Shown here: piece by piece, positions 17,665 through 27,331 of the stretch
Layout: each line of letters opens with the position of its first letter
How positions within the stretch are numbered: position 1 is the stretch's first letter
DNA from: Gemmiger gallinarum
GTDB taxonomy: Bacteria > Bacillota > Clostridia > Oscillospirales > Ruminococcaceae
Assembly: GCF_014982805.1 (NCBI RefSeq)
Contig: NZ_JADCKC010000003.1
Coordinates: forward strand, 248,001-312,000
Reading direction: 5' to 3'
Length of the DNA: 64,000 nucleotides
Made by a program: the position numbers and the translations under genes
Notes under the pieces: generated by a model
The model's input: only the letters and a program-made list of their open reading frames with translations
What the model was told of the DNA's origin: nothing
The model's database searches: none

Positions 17665-18834
17665 TCACATGAAGCGGTCTTTCAGATTCTTAAAAAATCC
17701 CTTGCGCTTTTCGTAGTTTTCATCCCGCAGAGAGTCCTCAAAATTCTTGAGGGCGTCACGCTGTGCTTTGGTCAGCTTTTTGGGGATTTCCACATCGACC
17801 ACGACGTACTGATCGCCGCGGCCTCTGCCGTTGAGGTACTGGATGCCCTTGCCCCGCAGGCGGAACTTGGTGCCGCTCTGGGTACCTTCCGGAATGCGGT
17901 AGGCCACCTTGCCGTCCACGGTGGGCACCGTGATCTCGGCGCCCAGCACCGCCTGGCTGAAGGTGACAGGCTCATGCACCCAAACATCGAAGCCGTCCCG
18001 CTCAAAGACCGGATCGGGCTTGACGGTGACGTGGACGATCACGTCGCCTGCCGGGCCGCCGTTGGTACCGGCGTCGCCCTGGCCGCGCAGCGCGATGTTC
18101 TGGTCATCGTCGATGCCCGCCGGGATGCGGACTTCCAGCGTCTTGCGGGAGCCCGTCTTGCCGGTGCCGCGGCAGGTGTGGCAGGGGTTCTTGATGATGG
18201 TGCCCCGGCCGCCGCAGTAGCTGCAGGGCTGCTGGCTCTGCATCACGCCGAAGGGTGTGCGCTGCTGGGTGACCACATAGCCCCGGCCGCCGCAATGGGG
18301 GCAGGTCTCGGGACTGGTGCCGTGTTCCGCGCCGGAACCGCCGCAGTCGCGGCAGGTTTCCTGACGGTTGATGGTGACGGTCTTGCTGCATCCGTGGGCC
18401 GCCTCCTCAAAGGTGAGGATGACGCTGGCCTGGATGTCATGGCCCTTGCGGGGGGCATTGGGATTGGCCCGGCTGCCGCCGAACCCACCGAACCCGCCGC
18501 CGAAGCTGCCGCCGAAAATGTCGCCGAAAATATCACCGAGGTCGACGCCGCCGAAGCCGCCGCCAAAGCCACCTGCACCCGCGCCCTGGCCTGCCGCGTA
18601 GTTGGGATCTACGCCCGCAAAGCCGAACTGATCGTACCGCTTGCGCTTTTCCGGGTCGGAGAGAACGTCGTTTGCCTCATTGACCTCCTTGAACTTTTCC
18701 TCGGCTTCCTTGTCGCCGGGGTTCAGGTCAGGGTGGTACTTTTTGGCAAGCTTGCGGTAGGCACTTTTGATCTCGCTATCGGTGGCGTTTTTGCCGACGC
18801 CCAAAACCTCGTAGTAATCTCTCTTATCTGCCAT
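17665..18834 (-). CDS. dnaJ: Chaperone DnaJ (Hsp40)
   Basis: The 389-residue class A J-protein stimulates DnaK ATPase and delivers unfolded clients. The J domain (1-70) has the HPD motif in [12 protein letters not shown] Gly/Phe-rich stretch follows (about 75-130), then four zinc-binding CxxCxGxG repeats ([32 protein letters not shown]), then the substrate-binding C-terminus. The start at 18834 follows AAAGGTG. It is last in the hrcA-grpE-dnaK-dnaJ cluster, 226 bases after dnaK. That gap is GC-rich and shows no obvious promoter or CIRCE copy. Confidence 0.98.
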   Translation of the reverse strand: MADKRDYYEVLGVGKNATDSEIKSAYRKLAKKYHPDLNPGDKEAEEKFKEVNEANDVLSDPEKRKRYDQFGFAGVDPNYAAGQGAGAGGFGGGFGGVDLGDIFGDIFGGSFGGGFGGFGGSRANPNAPRKGHDIQASVILTFEEAAHGCSKTVTINRQETCRDCGGSGAEHGTSPETCPHCGGRGYVVTQQRTPFGVMQSQQPCSYCGGRGTIIKNPCHTCRGTGKTGSRKTLEVRIPAGIDDDQNIALRGQGDAGTNGGPAGDVIVHVTVKPDPVFERDGFDVWVHEPVTFSQAVLGAEITVPTVDGKVAYRIPEGTQSGTKFRLRGKGIQYLNGRGRGDQYVVVDVEIPKKLTKAQRDALKNFEDSLRDENYEKRKGFFKNLKDRFM

Positions 18835-19060
18835 ATTATCACACCTTTCCATTCGCTGTTCCCACCGGCGCGCATTGGCGCCTGTCAAAGCAGGCCCAGT
18901 GACTGGCTGTTGACCCCACAAGGGCCGCCGCCGGGCAAAGTACGCCGGCGACGGCCAGTGGGTTTCATTTCACAGCTTCAGGGTCCGCACCGGCTCCGGC
19001 CGACTGCCGGACGGCGGCCGCAGGTTCCGTCGCCGGTGCTTGTCCTGTTACAGATTGATT

Positions 19061-20905
19061 TTAGACCTCATGGAAGTCGGCGTCAACGGCGCCGTCATCG
19101 GTCTGGGATGCGCCGCCCTGTGCACCCGCGTTGGGGTTGGCGCCGGGCTGCTGCTGGGCCTGCTGGGCCTGAGCAGCCTGCTGATAGACCTTCTCGCTGA
19201 TGGCGTAGAATGCCTTCTGCAGTTCTTCCTGCTTTGCCTTGATGTCGTCGATGGTACCGGACTTCAAAGCTTCCTTCAGGGCGCTGACCTTGGTCTCGAT
19301 GTCGCTCTTCTCAGAGGCGGAGATCTTGTCGCCGAACTCGTTCATGGCCTTCTCGGTCTGGAAGACCATCTGGTCGGCATTGTTGCGGATATCCACTTCC
19401 TCACGGCGCTTCTTGTCCTCGGCGGCATACTGCTCGGCATCCTTGACAGCCTTGTCGATGTCGTCCTTGCTCATGTTGGTGGAAGCGGTGATGGTAATGC
19501 TCTGCTCCTTGCCGGTGCCCAGATCCTTGGCGCTGACATGGACGATGCCGTTGGCGTCAATATCGAAGGTGACTTCGATCTGAGGCACGCCGCGGGGAGC
19601 CGGAGCGATGCCGTCCAGATGGAAGGTTCCCAGGCTCTTGTTGTCGCGGGCAAACTCACGCTCGCCCTGCAGGACGTTGACTTCGACGCTGGGCTGGTTG
19701 TCGGCCGCAGTGGAGAAGACCTGGCTCTTCTTGGTGGGGATGGTGGTGTTGCGCTCGATGATCTTGGTGCAGACACCGCCCAGAGTCTCGATGCCCAGGC
19801 TCAGCGGGGTGACATCCAGCAGCAGCAGGCCCTTGACATCGCCCTGCAGAACACCGCCCTGAATGGCAGCGCCCACAGCAACGCACTCATCGGGGTTGAT
19901 GCCCTTGAACGGCTCGCAGTTGAGCTCCTTCTTGACGGCATCGTAGACAGCGGGGATACGGGTGGAACCGCCGACCATCAGGACCTTCTTCAGGTCGGAA
20001 GCATTCAGGCCCGCATCGGCCAGAGCCTTGCGGACAGGGGTCATGGTGCGATCGACCAGATCAGCGGTCAGCTCATTGAACTTGGCGCGGGTCAGGGTCA
20101 TATCCAGATGCTTGGGGCCGTTGGCGTCCGCGGTGATGAAGGGCAGGTTGATGTTGGTGGAGGTAGCGCTGGACAGTTCGATCTTAGCCTTCTCGGCAGC
20201 TTCCTTCAGACGCTGAGCAGCCATCTTGTCCTTGCGGAGGTCGATGTTGTTCTCACGCATGAAGTCCTCAGCCATCCAGTCGATGATGCGCTGGTCGAAG
20301 TCATCGCCGCCCAGGTGAGTATCGCCGTTGGTGGCCAGGACTTCGGTGACGCCGTCGCCCATCTCGATGATGGAGACATCGAAGGTGCCGCCGCCCAGGT
20401 CGTAGACCATGATCTTCTGGTCGGCTTCCTTATCGATGCCGTAAGCCAGAGATGCAGCAGTGGGCTCGTTGATGATACGCTTGACGTTCAGGCCTGCGAT
20501 GGTGCCTGCGTTCTTGGTGGCCTGACGCTGGCTGTCGTTGAAGTAAGCGGGGACGGTGATGACCGCCTCGGTGACCTTCTCGCCCAGGTAAGCCTCGGCG
20601 TCAGCCTTCAGCTTGGCCAGGATCATGGCGCTGATCTCCTCGGGGGTGTAGTCCTTGCCGCCGGCATGAACCTTCTCGGCAGTGCCCATCTTGCGCTTGA
20701 TGGAAGAAATGGTGTTTTCGGGGTTGGTGATGGCCTGGCGCTTTGCCACCTGGCCCACCAGACGCTCGCCGGTCTTGGTGAAGCCGACGACGGAAGGCGT
20801 GGTACGGGCGCCCTCAGAGTTTGCGATAACGACAGGCTCGCCGCCTTCCATAACAGCGACGCAGCTATTGGTAGTACCAAGGTCGATGCCAATGATCTTG
20901 CTCAT
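19061..20905 (-). CDS. dnaK: Chaperone DnaK (Hsp70)
   Basis: The 614-residue Hsp70 has an actin-like ATPase domain ([14 protein letters not shown] at the N-terminus; [13 protein letters not shown] near 170) and a substrate-binding domain from about 385, ending in a Gln/Ala/Gly-rich lid tail. Its length and the lack of the Gram-negative insert in the ATPase domain fit Firmicutes DnaK. GAGAGGAG stands 9 bases before the start. It works with DnaJ and GrpE, which are encoded on either side, and is presumably under HrcA control through the upstream CIRCE. Confidence 0.98.
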   Translation of the reverse strand: MSKIIGIDLGTTNSCVAVMEGGEPVVIANSEGARTTPSVVGFTKTGERLVGQVAKRQAITNPENTISSIKRKMGTAEKVHAGGKDYTPEEISAMILAKLKADAEAYLGEKVTEAVITVPAYFNDSQRQATKNAGTIAGLNVKRIINEPTAASLAYGIDKEADQKIMVYDLGGGTFDVSIIEMGDGVTEVLATNGDTHLGGDDFDQRIIDWMAEDFMRENNIDLRKDKMAAQRLKEAAEKAKIELSSATSTNINLPFITADANGPKHLDMTLTRAKFNELTADLVDRTMTPVRKALADAGLNASDLKKVLMVGGSTRIPAVYDAVKKELNCEPFKGINPDECVAVGAAIQGGVLQGDVKGLLLLDVTPLSLGIETLGGVCTKIIERNTTIPTKKSQVFSTAADNQPSVEVNVLQGEREFARDNKSLGTFHLDGIAPAPRGVPQIEVTFDIDANGIVHVSAKDLGTGKEQSITITASTNMSKDDIDKAVKDAEQYAAEDKKRREEVDIRNNADQMVFQTEKAMNEFGDKISASEKSDIETKVSALKEALKSGTIDDIKAKQEELQKAFYAISEKVYQQAAQAQQAQQQPGANPNAGAQGGASQTDDGAVDADFHEV

Positions 20906-20996
20906 AATGATGATCTCCTCTCGAATGAATGCATATTCAAAATGTTGGTGAATGTTGATTTTATATGACCGGTCCTTTGCAGGATCGATACGTCAT

Positions 20997-21656
20997 TTAT
21001 TCAGCCACAACCACGGTGGCGTGGCGGATGATGCGGTCGCCGATCTGGTAGCCTTTCTGGAATACCCGGACGACGCTGCCGCTCTCCTGCCCTTCCTCGG
21101 GCGGGACCTGCTGGACGGCGTTCATGAAGTTGGGGTCAAAAGGCTTGCCCAGCGCTTCGATCTCCACCACATGCAGCGTTTCCAATGCCTTGGCGGCTTT
21201 GTCCAGGGTCATGGTCACGCCCTTCTTGTAGTTTTCATCGGTGCAGGGGGCGTTGGCGGCCATGTCCAGCGTATCCAAGATGCCCAGGATCTGGGTCACC
21301 GCATGGGAAACGCCGTCGTTGAACTTCTGGTCGGCCTCCCGCGCCGAGCGCTTGCGGTAGTTGTCATATTCCGCTGCGGTGCGCAGCAGCTGGTCACGCA
21401 GATCGGCGGATTTCTTCTCGGCCGCTTCCAGCTTGGCCTTGGTGGCCTCCAGCTCCCGGGCCTTGCCGCCGAACCAGTCCTTCTTCTCCTTGCCGGAGGT
21501 CTTGGGCTGTTCTGCCTTGTCGGTGGACTCTTCTTTTCCGGAGGTTTCGGCGGCAGCTTGAGATTCCTCCTTCGCTGCGGCGGGCGCTTGTTCCTCCGGT
21601 GCGGGCTTTGCGTCCGCTTCGGGCTGGACGCCCCGTGCCTTGGTTTCTTCGCTCAT
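20997..21656 (-). CDS. grpE: Nucleotide exchange factor GrpE
   Basis: The 219-residue GrpE has a long acidic, low-complexity N-terminus (1-65), a coiled-coil region (ELEATKAKLEAAEKK onward) and the conserved core with YDNYRKRSAREAD and the C-terminal GYQIGDRIIRHATVVV. It releases ADP from DnaK. AGGAGG stands 7 bases before the start. The start overlaps the hrcA stop in an ATGA, so the two are translationally coupled. Confidence 0.97.
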   Translation of the reverse strand: MSEETKARGVQPEADAKPAPEEQAPAAAKEESQAAAETSGKEESTDKAEQPKTSGKEKKDWFGGKARELEATKAKLEAAEKKSADLRDQLLRTAAEYDNYRKRSAREADQKFNDGVSHAVTQILGILDTLDMAANAPCTDENYKKGVTMTLDKAAKALETLHVVEIEALGKPFDPNFMNAVQQVPPEEGQESGSVVRVFQKGYQIGDRIIRHATVVVAE

Positions 21657-22678
21657 TCTTGGTCCTCCTGTCTTTTGCCGGACATGCTCTGTCCGAGCTT
21701 ACCGGTAAAGTAATCCAAAATGGGAATCAGTTTCTGGAACGGCATTCGGCTGGACCCGATGATGGCCATGGTTCCGGTCAGGCCGCCGCCTGCAAGATAC
21801 CGCTTGCAGACGATGCACAGCCCCGGCATTTCGGGGTCCAGGTCCTCGCCCAGCTTGGCGGTGACCCGCCCTCCTTCCGGCTGCAGCAGCTCGGTGGCTG
21901 CCCGATTGTCGGAAAAGATCTCCAGCAGAGTGCCGAGATTCTCCCGCACATCGGCGTTCTGTGCCAGATACTGAGCGCCTTCCAGGTAAGCCTGGGGGCC
22001 GGTGCGGACCAGCGCCTCGGCGGCCGCCACAACGGGGGCCAGCCGCTCGCCTGCTGCCATGCGAAGGCTTGCGCTGAGCATGGGGGTCAGATCCTCGGGG
22101 GAGACGAACGTCAGCCCGCGGTTGAGAAGCTGCGCCAGAGCCGCCGCATCGCTGCGGGAGAGACCGGTATCCACCCGGGCCACCCGGGTGCGGACTCCGC
22201 CGGCGCTGGTCACTGCCAGGATTGCCGCCGAGTACCGGCCAACCTGCACCACCTCAAAGTGGGCGATGCAGAGGTCGTCGGCCCGGGGGGTGGTGGCTGC
22301 TGCTGCGCAGCCGGTGTAGTCGGCCAGCGCTCTTGCCGCCGCGGGAGCCAGCTTTTCCGGCTCCACGTCCATGGTGGCGAACAGCTCATCAATCTGCTCC
22401 CGGTCGGTGTCCTCCAGCTGCATGGCGTCGGGGCCTTCCAGCAGGTGATCCAGATAGTACCGGTAGCCTTTGGTGCTGGGCACCCGGCCTGCGCTGGTGT
22501 GGGGCTGCTCCAGCATTCCCAGCCGTGTCAGCGCCGCCATCTCATTGCGAAGCGTCGCGCTGGACACCGCCATGTCAAAATAGTGGGCCAGCAGCCCGGA
22601 CCCCACCGGCTCGCCGTCCAGAGCATACAGGGCAACGATGGCCTCCAGGATCCGCTGCTTGCGTGCATCCATTGCCAT
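21653..22678 (-). CDS. hrcA: Heat-inducible transcription repressor HrcA
   Basis: The 341-residue repressor has an N-terminal winged helix-turn-helix (VSSATLRNEMAALTRLGMLEQPHTSAGRVPS near 38-68) and the HrcA effector domain. It binds CIRCE to repress the heat-shock operon and is expected to depend on GroEL for folding, which gives feedback on chaperone supply. AGGAGG precedes the start by 8 bases; a second in-frame ATG two codons later is possible. It is first in the operon, behind a perfect CIRCE. Confidence 0.97.
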   Translation of the reverse strand: MAMDARKQRILEAIVALYALDGEPVGSGLLAHYFDMAVSSATLRNEMAALTRLGMLEQPHTSAGRVPSTKGYRYYLDHLLEGPDAMQLEDTDREQIDELFATMDVEPEKLAPAAARALADYTGCAAAATTPRADDLCIAHFEVVQVGRYSAAILAVTSAGGVRTRVARVDTGLSRSDAAALAQLLNRGLTFVSPEDLTPMLSASLRMAAGERLAPVVAAAEALVRTGPQAYLEGAQYLAQNADVRENLGTLLEIFSDNRAATELLQPEGGRVTAKLGEDLDPEMPGLCIVCKRYLAGGGLTGTMAIIGSSRMPFQKLIPILDYFTGKLGQSMSGKRQEDQE

Positions 22679-22714
22679 CTTCCCCGCCTCCTGTTCTCAC
22701 GGTTCTGTTTGTTT

Positions 22715-22741
22715 TTAGCACTCTATGTTCCCGAGTGCTAA
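22715..22741 (-). promoter_or_regulatory. CIRCE operator
   Basis: TTAGCACTC (22715-22723), nine bases, GAGTGCTAA (22733-22741): a perfect match to the HrcA operator. It starts 5 bases downstream of the -10 box of the hrcA promoter. Confidence 0.98.
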
Positions 22742-22745
22742 GTTT

Positions 22746-22773
22746 ATTATATTCCAACCTTTCCCGCTGTCAA
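22746..22773 (-). promoter_or_regulatory. Promoter of the hrcA operon
   Basis: TTGACA (complement of 22768-22773) and TATAAT (complement of 22746-22751) are both consensus, with a 16-base spacer. Confidence 0.9.
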
Positions 22774-23120
22774 GGGTTTTTGCAAAAATCTTTGAAAGTT
22801 TAACAGTTTCGTCACAAAGCAGGAGAGAAATCCAACCGCAGCGGCTTTCGGATTCTCCCTTCCGCCCGCATTTGCCCGCAAACCGGCAGATACAGAGACT
22901 TTTCCCAGACTCTGAGGCTATTTCAGGCAGACCGGAGAGCCCCTTTCTTCTGTCCGGGAGAAGGTGTCCCTGCGCGGTTTCCTCCTTGTCTTCTGCGCGG
23001 CGGAGCGCCCCTCCGGCAGCCGGCTCCCGGACGGATTAGCAATACCCCCTCCCCTGCCGCAAGGAATCCGCCGCAGCCCTGCCGGGCATGAGCTGGCCAT
23101 GGGATTTTCCAAAATCAACA
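22774..23120. other. Intergenic stretch with no recognised feature
   Basis: About 350 bases between the hrcA promoter and the spoVT terminator. I see no gene with a ribosome-binding site, no RNA gene and no repeat. Short open frames here have no supporting motif. Confidence 0.5.
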
Positions 23121-23186
23121 AAGCCGCCGCCCGGTCACCGCGGAAGGCCATGGGGCTCTTCCGCCAGAGATTCCGGTCGGCGGCTT
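23105..23186 (-). terminator. Possible terminator after spoVT
   Basis: AAGCCGCCGCCCGG (23121-23134) pairs with CCGGTCGGCGGCTT (23173-23186) with one mismatch and a large loop. On the minus strand TGTTGATTTT follows. Confidence 0.45.
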
Positions 23187-23232
23187 TTCGCTTTGGGCGG
23201 CATGGACAGCGGAACAGCATGGGCCGCGGCCG

Positions 23233-23778
23233 TCATTCCTCCATCCAGCGTGCGAGGAATGCCGCCGCAATGCGCATGGCCCCGGTCTGAGCGTCATCGG
23301 GCGGGTCGGTTCTGGCACTGCCCAGCAGGCAGACACCGCCCTCAATGTCCCCGCCCACCACGATGGGCGCTGCGCATTCCAGGGTGCGGCTATCCACGCC
23401 GGTCACTGCGTGGACTTTCCGGGACGGATCCCGGGGTGCCGTATAGATTCCCCGGGCTGCCAGCAGCTTTTCCAGTTCAGGGGTAATGTGCTTGCCCAGC
23501 AGTTCTCCCCGTGTTCCCCCCGAAACCGCCACCACGGTATCACGGTCACAGACCATGACCGGGGCGCTGAGCTGTTTGGCCAGCACCTCGGCATAAGCGC
23601 CCGCCAGCTCATTGAGCTCGGCCATTTGAGAATACTTGCGGAAAATCACCTTGCCGTCCGCTTCGGTAAAAATTTCGAGTGCGTCGCCCTGGCGGATACG
23701 CTGGGTACGGCGGATCTCTTTGGGGATCACCACACGGCCCAGTTCGTCAATACGGCGCACAATGCCGGTTGCTCTCAT
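23233..23778 (-). CDS. spoVT: Stage V sporulation protein T (AbrB/SpoVT family regulator)
   Basis: The 181-residue protein has an N-terminal AbrB-type swapped-hairpin DNA-binding domain (MRATGIVRRIDELGRVVIPKEIRR; GDALEIFTEADGKVIFRKYS) and a C-terminal GAF-like domain (about 60-181, LSAPVMVCDRDTVVAVSGG). In Bacillus SpoVT modulates forespore SigG-dependent genes. Length and both domains match SpoVT rather than the shorter AbrB. The start at 23778 follows GGGAGGG by 8 bases. It is monocistronic. Confidence 0.92.
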   Translation of the reverse strand: MRATGIVRRIDELGRVVIPKEIRRTQRIRQGDALEIFTEADGKVIFRKYSQMAELNELAGAYAEVLAKQLSAPVMVCDRDTVVAVSGGTRGELLGKHITPELEKLLAARGIYTAPRDPSRKVHAVTGVDSRTLECAAPIVVGGDIEGGVCLLGSARTDPPDDAQTGAMRIAAAFLARWMEE

Positions 23779-23801
23779 TGCGGAACCCTCCCTCTGGTTC
23801 T

Positions 23802-23826
23802 CCCGGCCGAATAGCCGGGCTTTTTT
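23802..23826. other. Hairpin in the spoVT leader
   Basis: CCCGGC (23802-23807), loop, GCCGGG (23814-23819), then CTTTTTT on the plus strand. On plus this has terminator shape and could stop antisense reading out of spoVT; on minus it lies in the spoVT 5' leader. Confidence 0.4.
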
Positions 23827-23896
23827 GGCTTCCTCTCTAGTGTGCCGTGGCGCAGCCAAAATATACCTGCCGGTTTTCCCGTTTCATGGCAGGTCT

Positions 23897-23924
23897 TTTC
23901 AAGCCGGACGACGGCAGGTATAAT
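23897..23924 (+). promoter_or_regulatory. Promoter of the NUDIX gene
   Basis: TATAAT (23919-23924), with TTTCAA about 16 bases upstream. Confidence 0.55.
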
Positions 23925-23956
23925 AGCGGTAGATCACACACAGGAGGCTTTGGCCC

Positions 23957-24436
23957 ATGGAAGAGCTTTTGCAGACAACGCTGTGCTATCTGGAGCAGGA
24001 CGGCTGCTATCTCATGCTGCACCGCGTAAAAAAGAAAAATGATGTCAACAAGGACAAGTGGATCGGCGTGGGCGGCAAGTTTGAGCCGGGAGAGGATGCC
24101 CTTGCCTGCGCCATGCGGGAAGTGCTTGAAGAAACCGGCTATACCATGGACCATCCCCGCTACCGGGCCATGGTGGATTTCTACTGTCCCCCCTGGCAGC
24201 CCGAGCGGATGCACCTGTATACCTGCGATGCCTTTTCCGGCACGCCTCATCCCTGCAACGAGGGCGACCTGGTCTGGGTGCCCCGGGACCAGGTGCAGGC
24301 TCTGCCCATCTGGCAGGGAGATAAAATTTTCTTTGACCTGCTGGACCGGGACGCGCCCTTCTTCCATCTGGAACTGTTTTATCAGGGCGACACCCTGGTC
24401 CGGGCTGTGCTGGACGGACGGGAGCTGACCCTTTGA
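23957..24436 (+). CDS. NUDIX hydrolase (8-oxo-dGTP diphosphatase-like)
   Basis: The 159-residue single-domain protein has a complete Nudix box near residues 39-62: GGKFEPGEDALACAM followed by REVLEETGY. It resembles MutT/YtkD-type enzymes that clean oxidised nucleotides, but the family has many substrates and none can be chosen from sequence alone. AGGAGG lies 9 bases before the start. Its own promoter and a bidirectional terminator make it monocistronic. Confidence 0.9.
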   Translation: MEELLQTTLCYLEQDGCYLMLHRVKKKNDVNKDKWIGVGGKFEPGEDALACAMREVLEETGYTMDHPRYRAMVDFYCPPWQPERMHLYTCDAFSGTPHPCNEGDLVWVPRDQVQALPIWQGDKIFFDLLDRDAPFFHLELFYQGDTLVRAVLDGRELTL

Positions 24437-24460
24437 TTTCTCCCACTATAATAAATAAGA

Positions 24461-24505
24461 AAAACCGGGCGGCAGTCCCCTTGCGGGATGGCCGTCCGGT
24501 TTGTT
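24461..24505. terminator. Bidirectional terminator
   Basis: ACCGGGCGGC (24464-24473) pairs with GCCGTCCGGT (24491-24500). TTGTTTGTCT follows on plus and TTTTTCTTATTT on minus. It serves the convergent NUDIX and polytopic membrane genes. Confidence 0.75.
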
Positions 24506-24528
24506 TGTCTCTCTATTTGTATGCGAAG

Positions 24529-25860
24529 TCAGCGGTGCAGGGCACGGCGAAGGCGTCCGGTTCCCGCTTTCAGGCTGCAGGCATGCCAGACAAAGGCAAG
24601 GCCTGCAAACAGCGTCACGCCCAGTGCCCGCCAGGTAAACCAGCCGTGCTGGATGGAATGGGTGCGCAGCAGTGCCAGCCACGCCGGGGCGGACAGCGCC
24701 ACCAGCGCCAGAGGCAGCGCCTCGAGAAGTTCTTTTCGCCCGCGAAGGCAGAGCCCAAAGGCAGCGATGCAGACCACCGCCAGGACCATCAGGGGGATCA
24801 GCAGTCCTTTGCCGGTGAGGGTCTCAACCACAAAGCGGATGATGTTGCCCCAGGTCAGTTCCATGCCGTGCCAGGTATCGGCAGAGGTGCGCACCGAGGC
24901 CTGATGCAGGGCATCCCCGATGATATCCTGTCCCGTCACCGCACCGGCCAGCACCCATTTGGAGGCCCAGCAGACCGCATAGCCTGCTCCCCAGCAGAGC
25001 GCTCCCCCGCAGACCACACCGCAGCGGCGAAGAGGCGTATCCTCCCGGACACGCCGGTCCAGCAGCCATACGGCCAGGGGCAGCCCCAGCGTCAGGATGG
25101 GGGTGACCAGCAGGTCCAGAAAGGCGGTGCAGACGCCGGTGACCACCAGCCCCGCTGCCAGAACATCCGGCGTGCGGGGGCGTGCCAGCACCCAGATGCA
25201 GGCTCCGTAGGCCACTGCAAAGCAGGTGAAGAACTGCATCTGCCGCGGCACAAAGAAGCAGGAGACCATCAGCTGGCTGACCGCAAACCAGAGGGCCGCC
25301 CGCCAGCCGCAGGCCTTCCAGAGCTGCCGCAGCAGCAGGCAGGCCAGCACCGCAAACAGCAGGTAGTTGGCGATGCGCACCTGGCCGTAAGTCAGGAACA
25401 TCAGAAGCGGCCGCAGCCAGATGAGATAACCGTGCCAGTACCGTGCGTAGGAAAAGGGCTCCAGCCCGGTATCGGCGCCGGTTTTGCCCTGAGCCCGGGC
25501 ATCCAGATAGGCAGCCAGATCGTCGGGCAGGGTCTCGAAGTTGTCCACGTTGTAAGCGGTGGAGGTCATCATGGCCTGCAGGGGGGAGGTCTCGTCGGCA
25601 CTGGCCGCCTCAAACAGCATGATGGTGTCGGTGTAGTTGTCCATCTGGAACAGCTTGAAGCCGAAATATTCCGGGTAGAGCCCCTCCTGCTGAAGCAGCG
25701 GGACCGACCGGGCAATGTTGGCCCGCACCGGCTCCCCCGGCAGGGCATAGGCCGCCAGAAGCAGCACAAACAGGATTACCAGCGCCGCAGCGCCGGACAA
25801 CACTCCGCGGCCTGCCGCGCGCAGGGGGGAGACTGATTTCTTGGATGGGGAAGCGGGCAT
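24529..25860 (-). CDS. Polytopic membrane protein of unknown function
   Basis: The 443-residue protein has about eleven hydrophobic segments. A long extracytoplasmic loop after the first helix (about 45-130) contains EPVRANIARSVPLLQQEG. The general pattern (first helix, large outer loop, many helices) recalls integral-membrane glycosyltransferases, but I see no family motif and do not assign a function. The start at 25860 follows AAGGAGGG by 7 bases. A terminator-like stem separates it from ftsW upstream on the same strand. Confidence 0.7.
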   Translation of the reverse strand: MPASPSKKSVSPLRAAGRGVLSGAAALVILFVLLLAAYALPGEPVRANIARSVPLLQQEGLYPEYFGFKLFQMDNYTDTIMLFEAASADETSPLQAMMTSTAYNVDNFETLPDDLAAYLDARAQGKTGADTGLEPFSYARYWHGYLIWLRPLLMFLTYGQVRIANYLLFAVLACLLLRQLWKACGWRAALWFAVSQLMVSCFFVPRQMQFFTCFAVAYGACIWVLARPRTPDVLAAGLVVTGVCTAFLDLLVTPILTLGLPLAVWLLDRRVREDTPLRRCGVVCGGALCWGAGYAVCWASKWVLAGAVTGQDIIGDALHQASVRTSADTWHGMELTWGNIIRFVVETLTGKGLLIPLMVLAVVCIAAFGLCLRGRKELLEALPLALVALSAPAWLALLRTHSIQHGWFTWRALGVTLFAGLAFVWHACSLKAGTGRLRRALHR

Positions 25861-25924
25861 GGAAGGCCCTCCTTTTCCGGGATGCTGAAAACTTGCGGCA
25901 TCCGTCCCCTTCCTGCGGCAAAGC

Positions 25925-25955
25925 AAAAGAGGGCAGACGGTCCGCCGCTGCCCTC
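25925..25955 (-). terminator. Terminator after the ftsW-type gene
   Basis: GAGGGCAG/CTGCCCTC (25929-25936 with 25948-25955), followed on minus by TTTTGCTTT. Confidence 0.6.
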
Positions 25956-25992
25956 TTATTATAATGGAAAAGCCCTCATGCTTCAACCGCGG

Positions 25993-27156
25993 CTAGTCTG
26001 CCTGCCGGGAGACCGACAGCACAATGCCCATCTCTCCCAGCAGCATCATGAGGCTGGTGCCACCCGAGGAGAAAAAGGGCAAGCTGATGCCGGTGTTGGG
26101 GATGGTGTTGGTGACCACGGCAATGTTCAAAACCGCCTGCAGAATGACCTGCACCACAAATCCCACCACCAGCAGGGCGCCGAACCGGTCCCTGGCCCGC
26201 ACGGCGATGGACAGTCCCCGCAGCAGCAACAGCAAAAACAGCAGAATCACCACCGCCGCCCCCACAAAGCCCAGCTCCTCGCACAGGATGGAGAAGATAA
26301 AGTCGTTCTGGGGTTCGGGGACGTAGAGGTATTTCTGGCGGCTGTTGCCCAGTCCCAGCCCGGCCAGTCCTCCCGACGCAATGGCATACAGGCTCTGGAT
26401 GGTCTGGTGACCCTCTCCCAGAGGGTCCGCAAAGGGATTCTGCCAGGATTCCAGACGGTCGGTGGCATAGGGCACCAGCTCGGGCAGCAGAATGACCGCC
26501 GCCGCAATGGCTCCCGCCGCCGCGCCGCCCGCCAGGCCGAACCACTTGAGCCCGGTGCCGCCCACAAACATCAGCACCGCCCCGATGCCCAGAATGAGCA
26601 GCGTGCCCGACAGGTGGGGCTCCAGCAGCATCAGCACCGTGACCACCCCCAGAATGATGCCGAAGGGCAGCACTCCCGTAGAGAAAGTTTTCATCCGGTC
26701 ATGGTTGAGGGAGATGATGTGGGAAAACACCAGCACCACCGAGAACTTGGCGATCTCACTGGGCTGCAGGGTTCCCAGCCCCGGCAGCACGATCCAGCGC
26801 TTGCAGCCGTTGTACTCCGGCATGAACAGCACAAGGGTCAGAAGCACCAGCGAGATGCCCATCATGGGCCAGGCCAGTCTATGCCAGACGTGGTAGTCGA
26901 TGAAGGACGCCCCGTACATGGCAATGACCCCCAGCACCGCAAACAGCAGCTGGGGCCGGATGTAGGTATAGGCATCCCCCCGGCGGTAGAGTGCCACCGC
27001 GTACCCCGCCGAAAACAGCATCATCAGCCCGAAGCATACCAGCAGCAGCAAGATCACCAGAAAGGGCAGATCCAGCGCCGGGGCCCGGGCAATGCGCTGC
27101 CGGACGCTGTTCAGCACGCCGGCGGCTCCCGGCCGTTTCTTTGACAGCTGTGCCAT
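25993..27156 (-). CDS. FtsW/RodA/SpoVE family peptidoglycan glycosyltransferase
   Basis: The 387-residue SEDS protein has about ten membrane helices. Family signatures are KRWIVLPGLGTLQPSEIAK near 128-147, PEPQNDFIFSILCEELG near 285 and NTGISLPFFSSGGTS near 360. SEDS proteins polymerise lipid II together with a class B penicillin-binding protein. The sequence is closest in style to FtsW/SpoVE rather than RodA. No PBP or mur gene is adjacent, so division versus sporulation use stays open. The start at 27156 follows AGGAGGG. Confidence 0.92.
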   Translation of the reverse strand: MAQLSKKRPGAAGVLNSVRQRIARAPALDLPFLVILLLLVCFGLMMLFSAGYAVALYRRGDAYTYIRPQLLFAVLGVIAMYGASFIDYHVWHRLAWPMMGISLVLLTLVLFMPEYNGCKRWIVLPGLGTLQPSEIAKFSVVLVFSHIISLNHDRMKTFSTGVLPFGIILGVVTVLMLLEPHLSGTLLILGIGAVLMFVGGTGLKWFGLAGGAAAGAIAAAVILLPELVPYATDRLESWQNPFADPLGEGHQTIQSLYAIASGGLAGLGLGNSRQKYLYVPEPQNDFIFSILCEELGFVGAAVVILLFLLLLLRGLSIAVRARDRFGALLVVGFVVQVILQAVLNIAVVTNTIPNTGISLPFFSSGGTSLMMLLGEMGIVLSVSRQAD

Positions 27157-27244
27157 TTGTATCCCTCCTTTTGATGGAAAGACCATCCTGTCTATTGTAC
27201 GCGGGCGGTCGGGGTTTTAGTCGGGGCGGCGGAAAGCGGCAGAC

Positions 27245-27292
27245 AAAAAAAGACTGCCTGCCCTCCCCCATGTTCCGGGGAAAGGCAGGCAG
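27245..27292 (-). terminator. Terminator of the iscS-thiI-cinA-SpoIID operon
   Basis: On minus, CTGCCTGCC...GGCAGGCAG (27284-27292 with 27254-27262) is followed by TCTTTTTT. Confidence 0.85.
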
Positions 27293-27331
27293 CCGTCTTA
27301 TTCTGATAGGGAATGTCCGGTCAGTAGGTGG

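Noticed and set aside
18841-19060. Possible separate promoter or CIRCE between dnaK and dnaJ
   Set aside because: A TGTCAA at 18883-18888 (TTGACA on minus) has no matching -10, and no CIRCE half-site is present.
22774-23232. Possible RNA gene in the 450-base gap before spoVT
   Set aside because: No tRNA, 6S, RNase P or riboswitch core was recognised; only a likely terminator at its right end.
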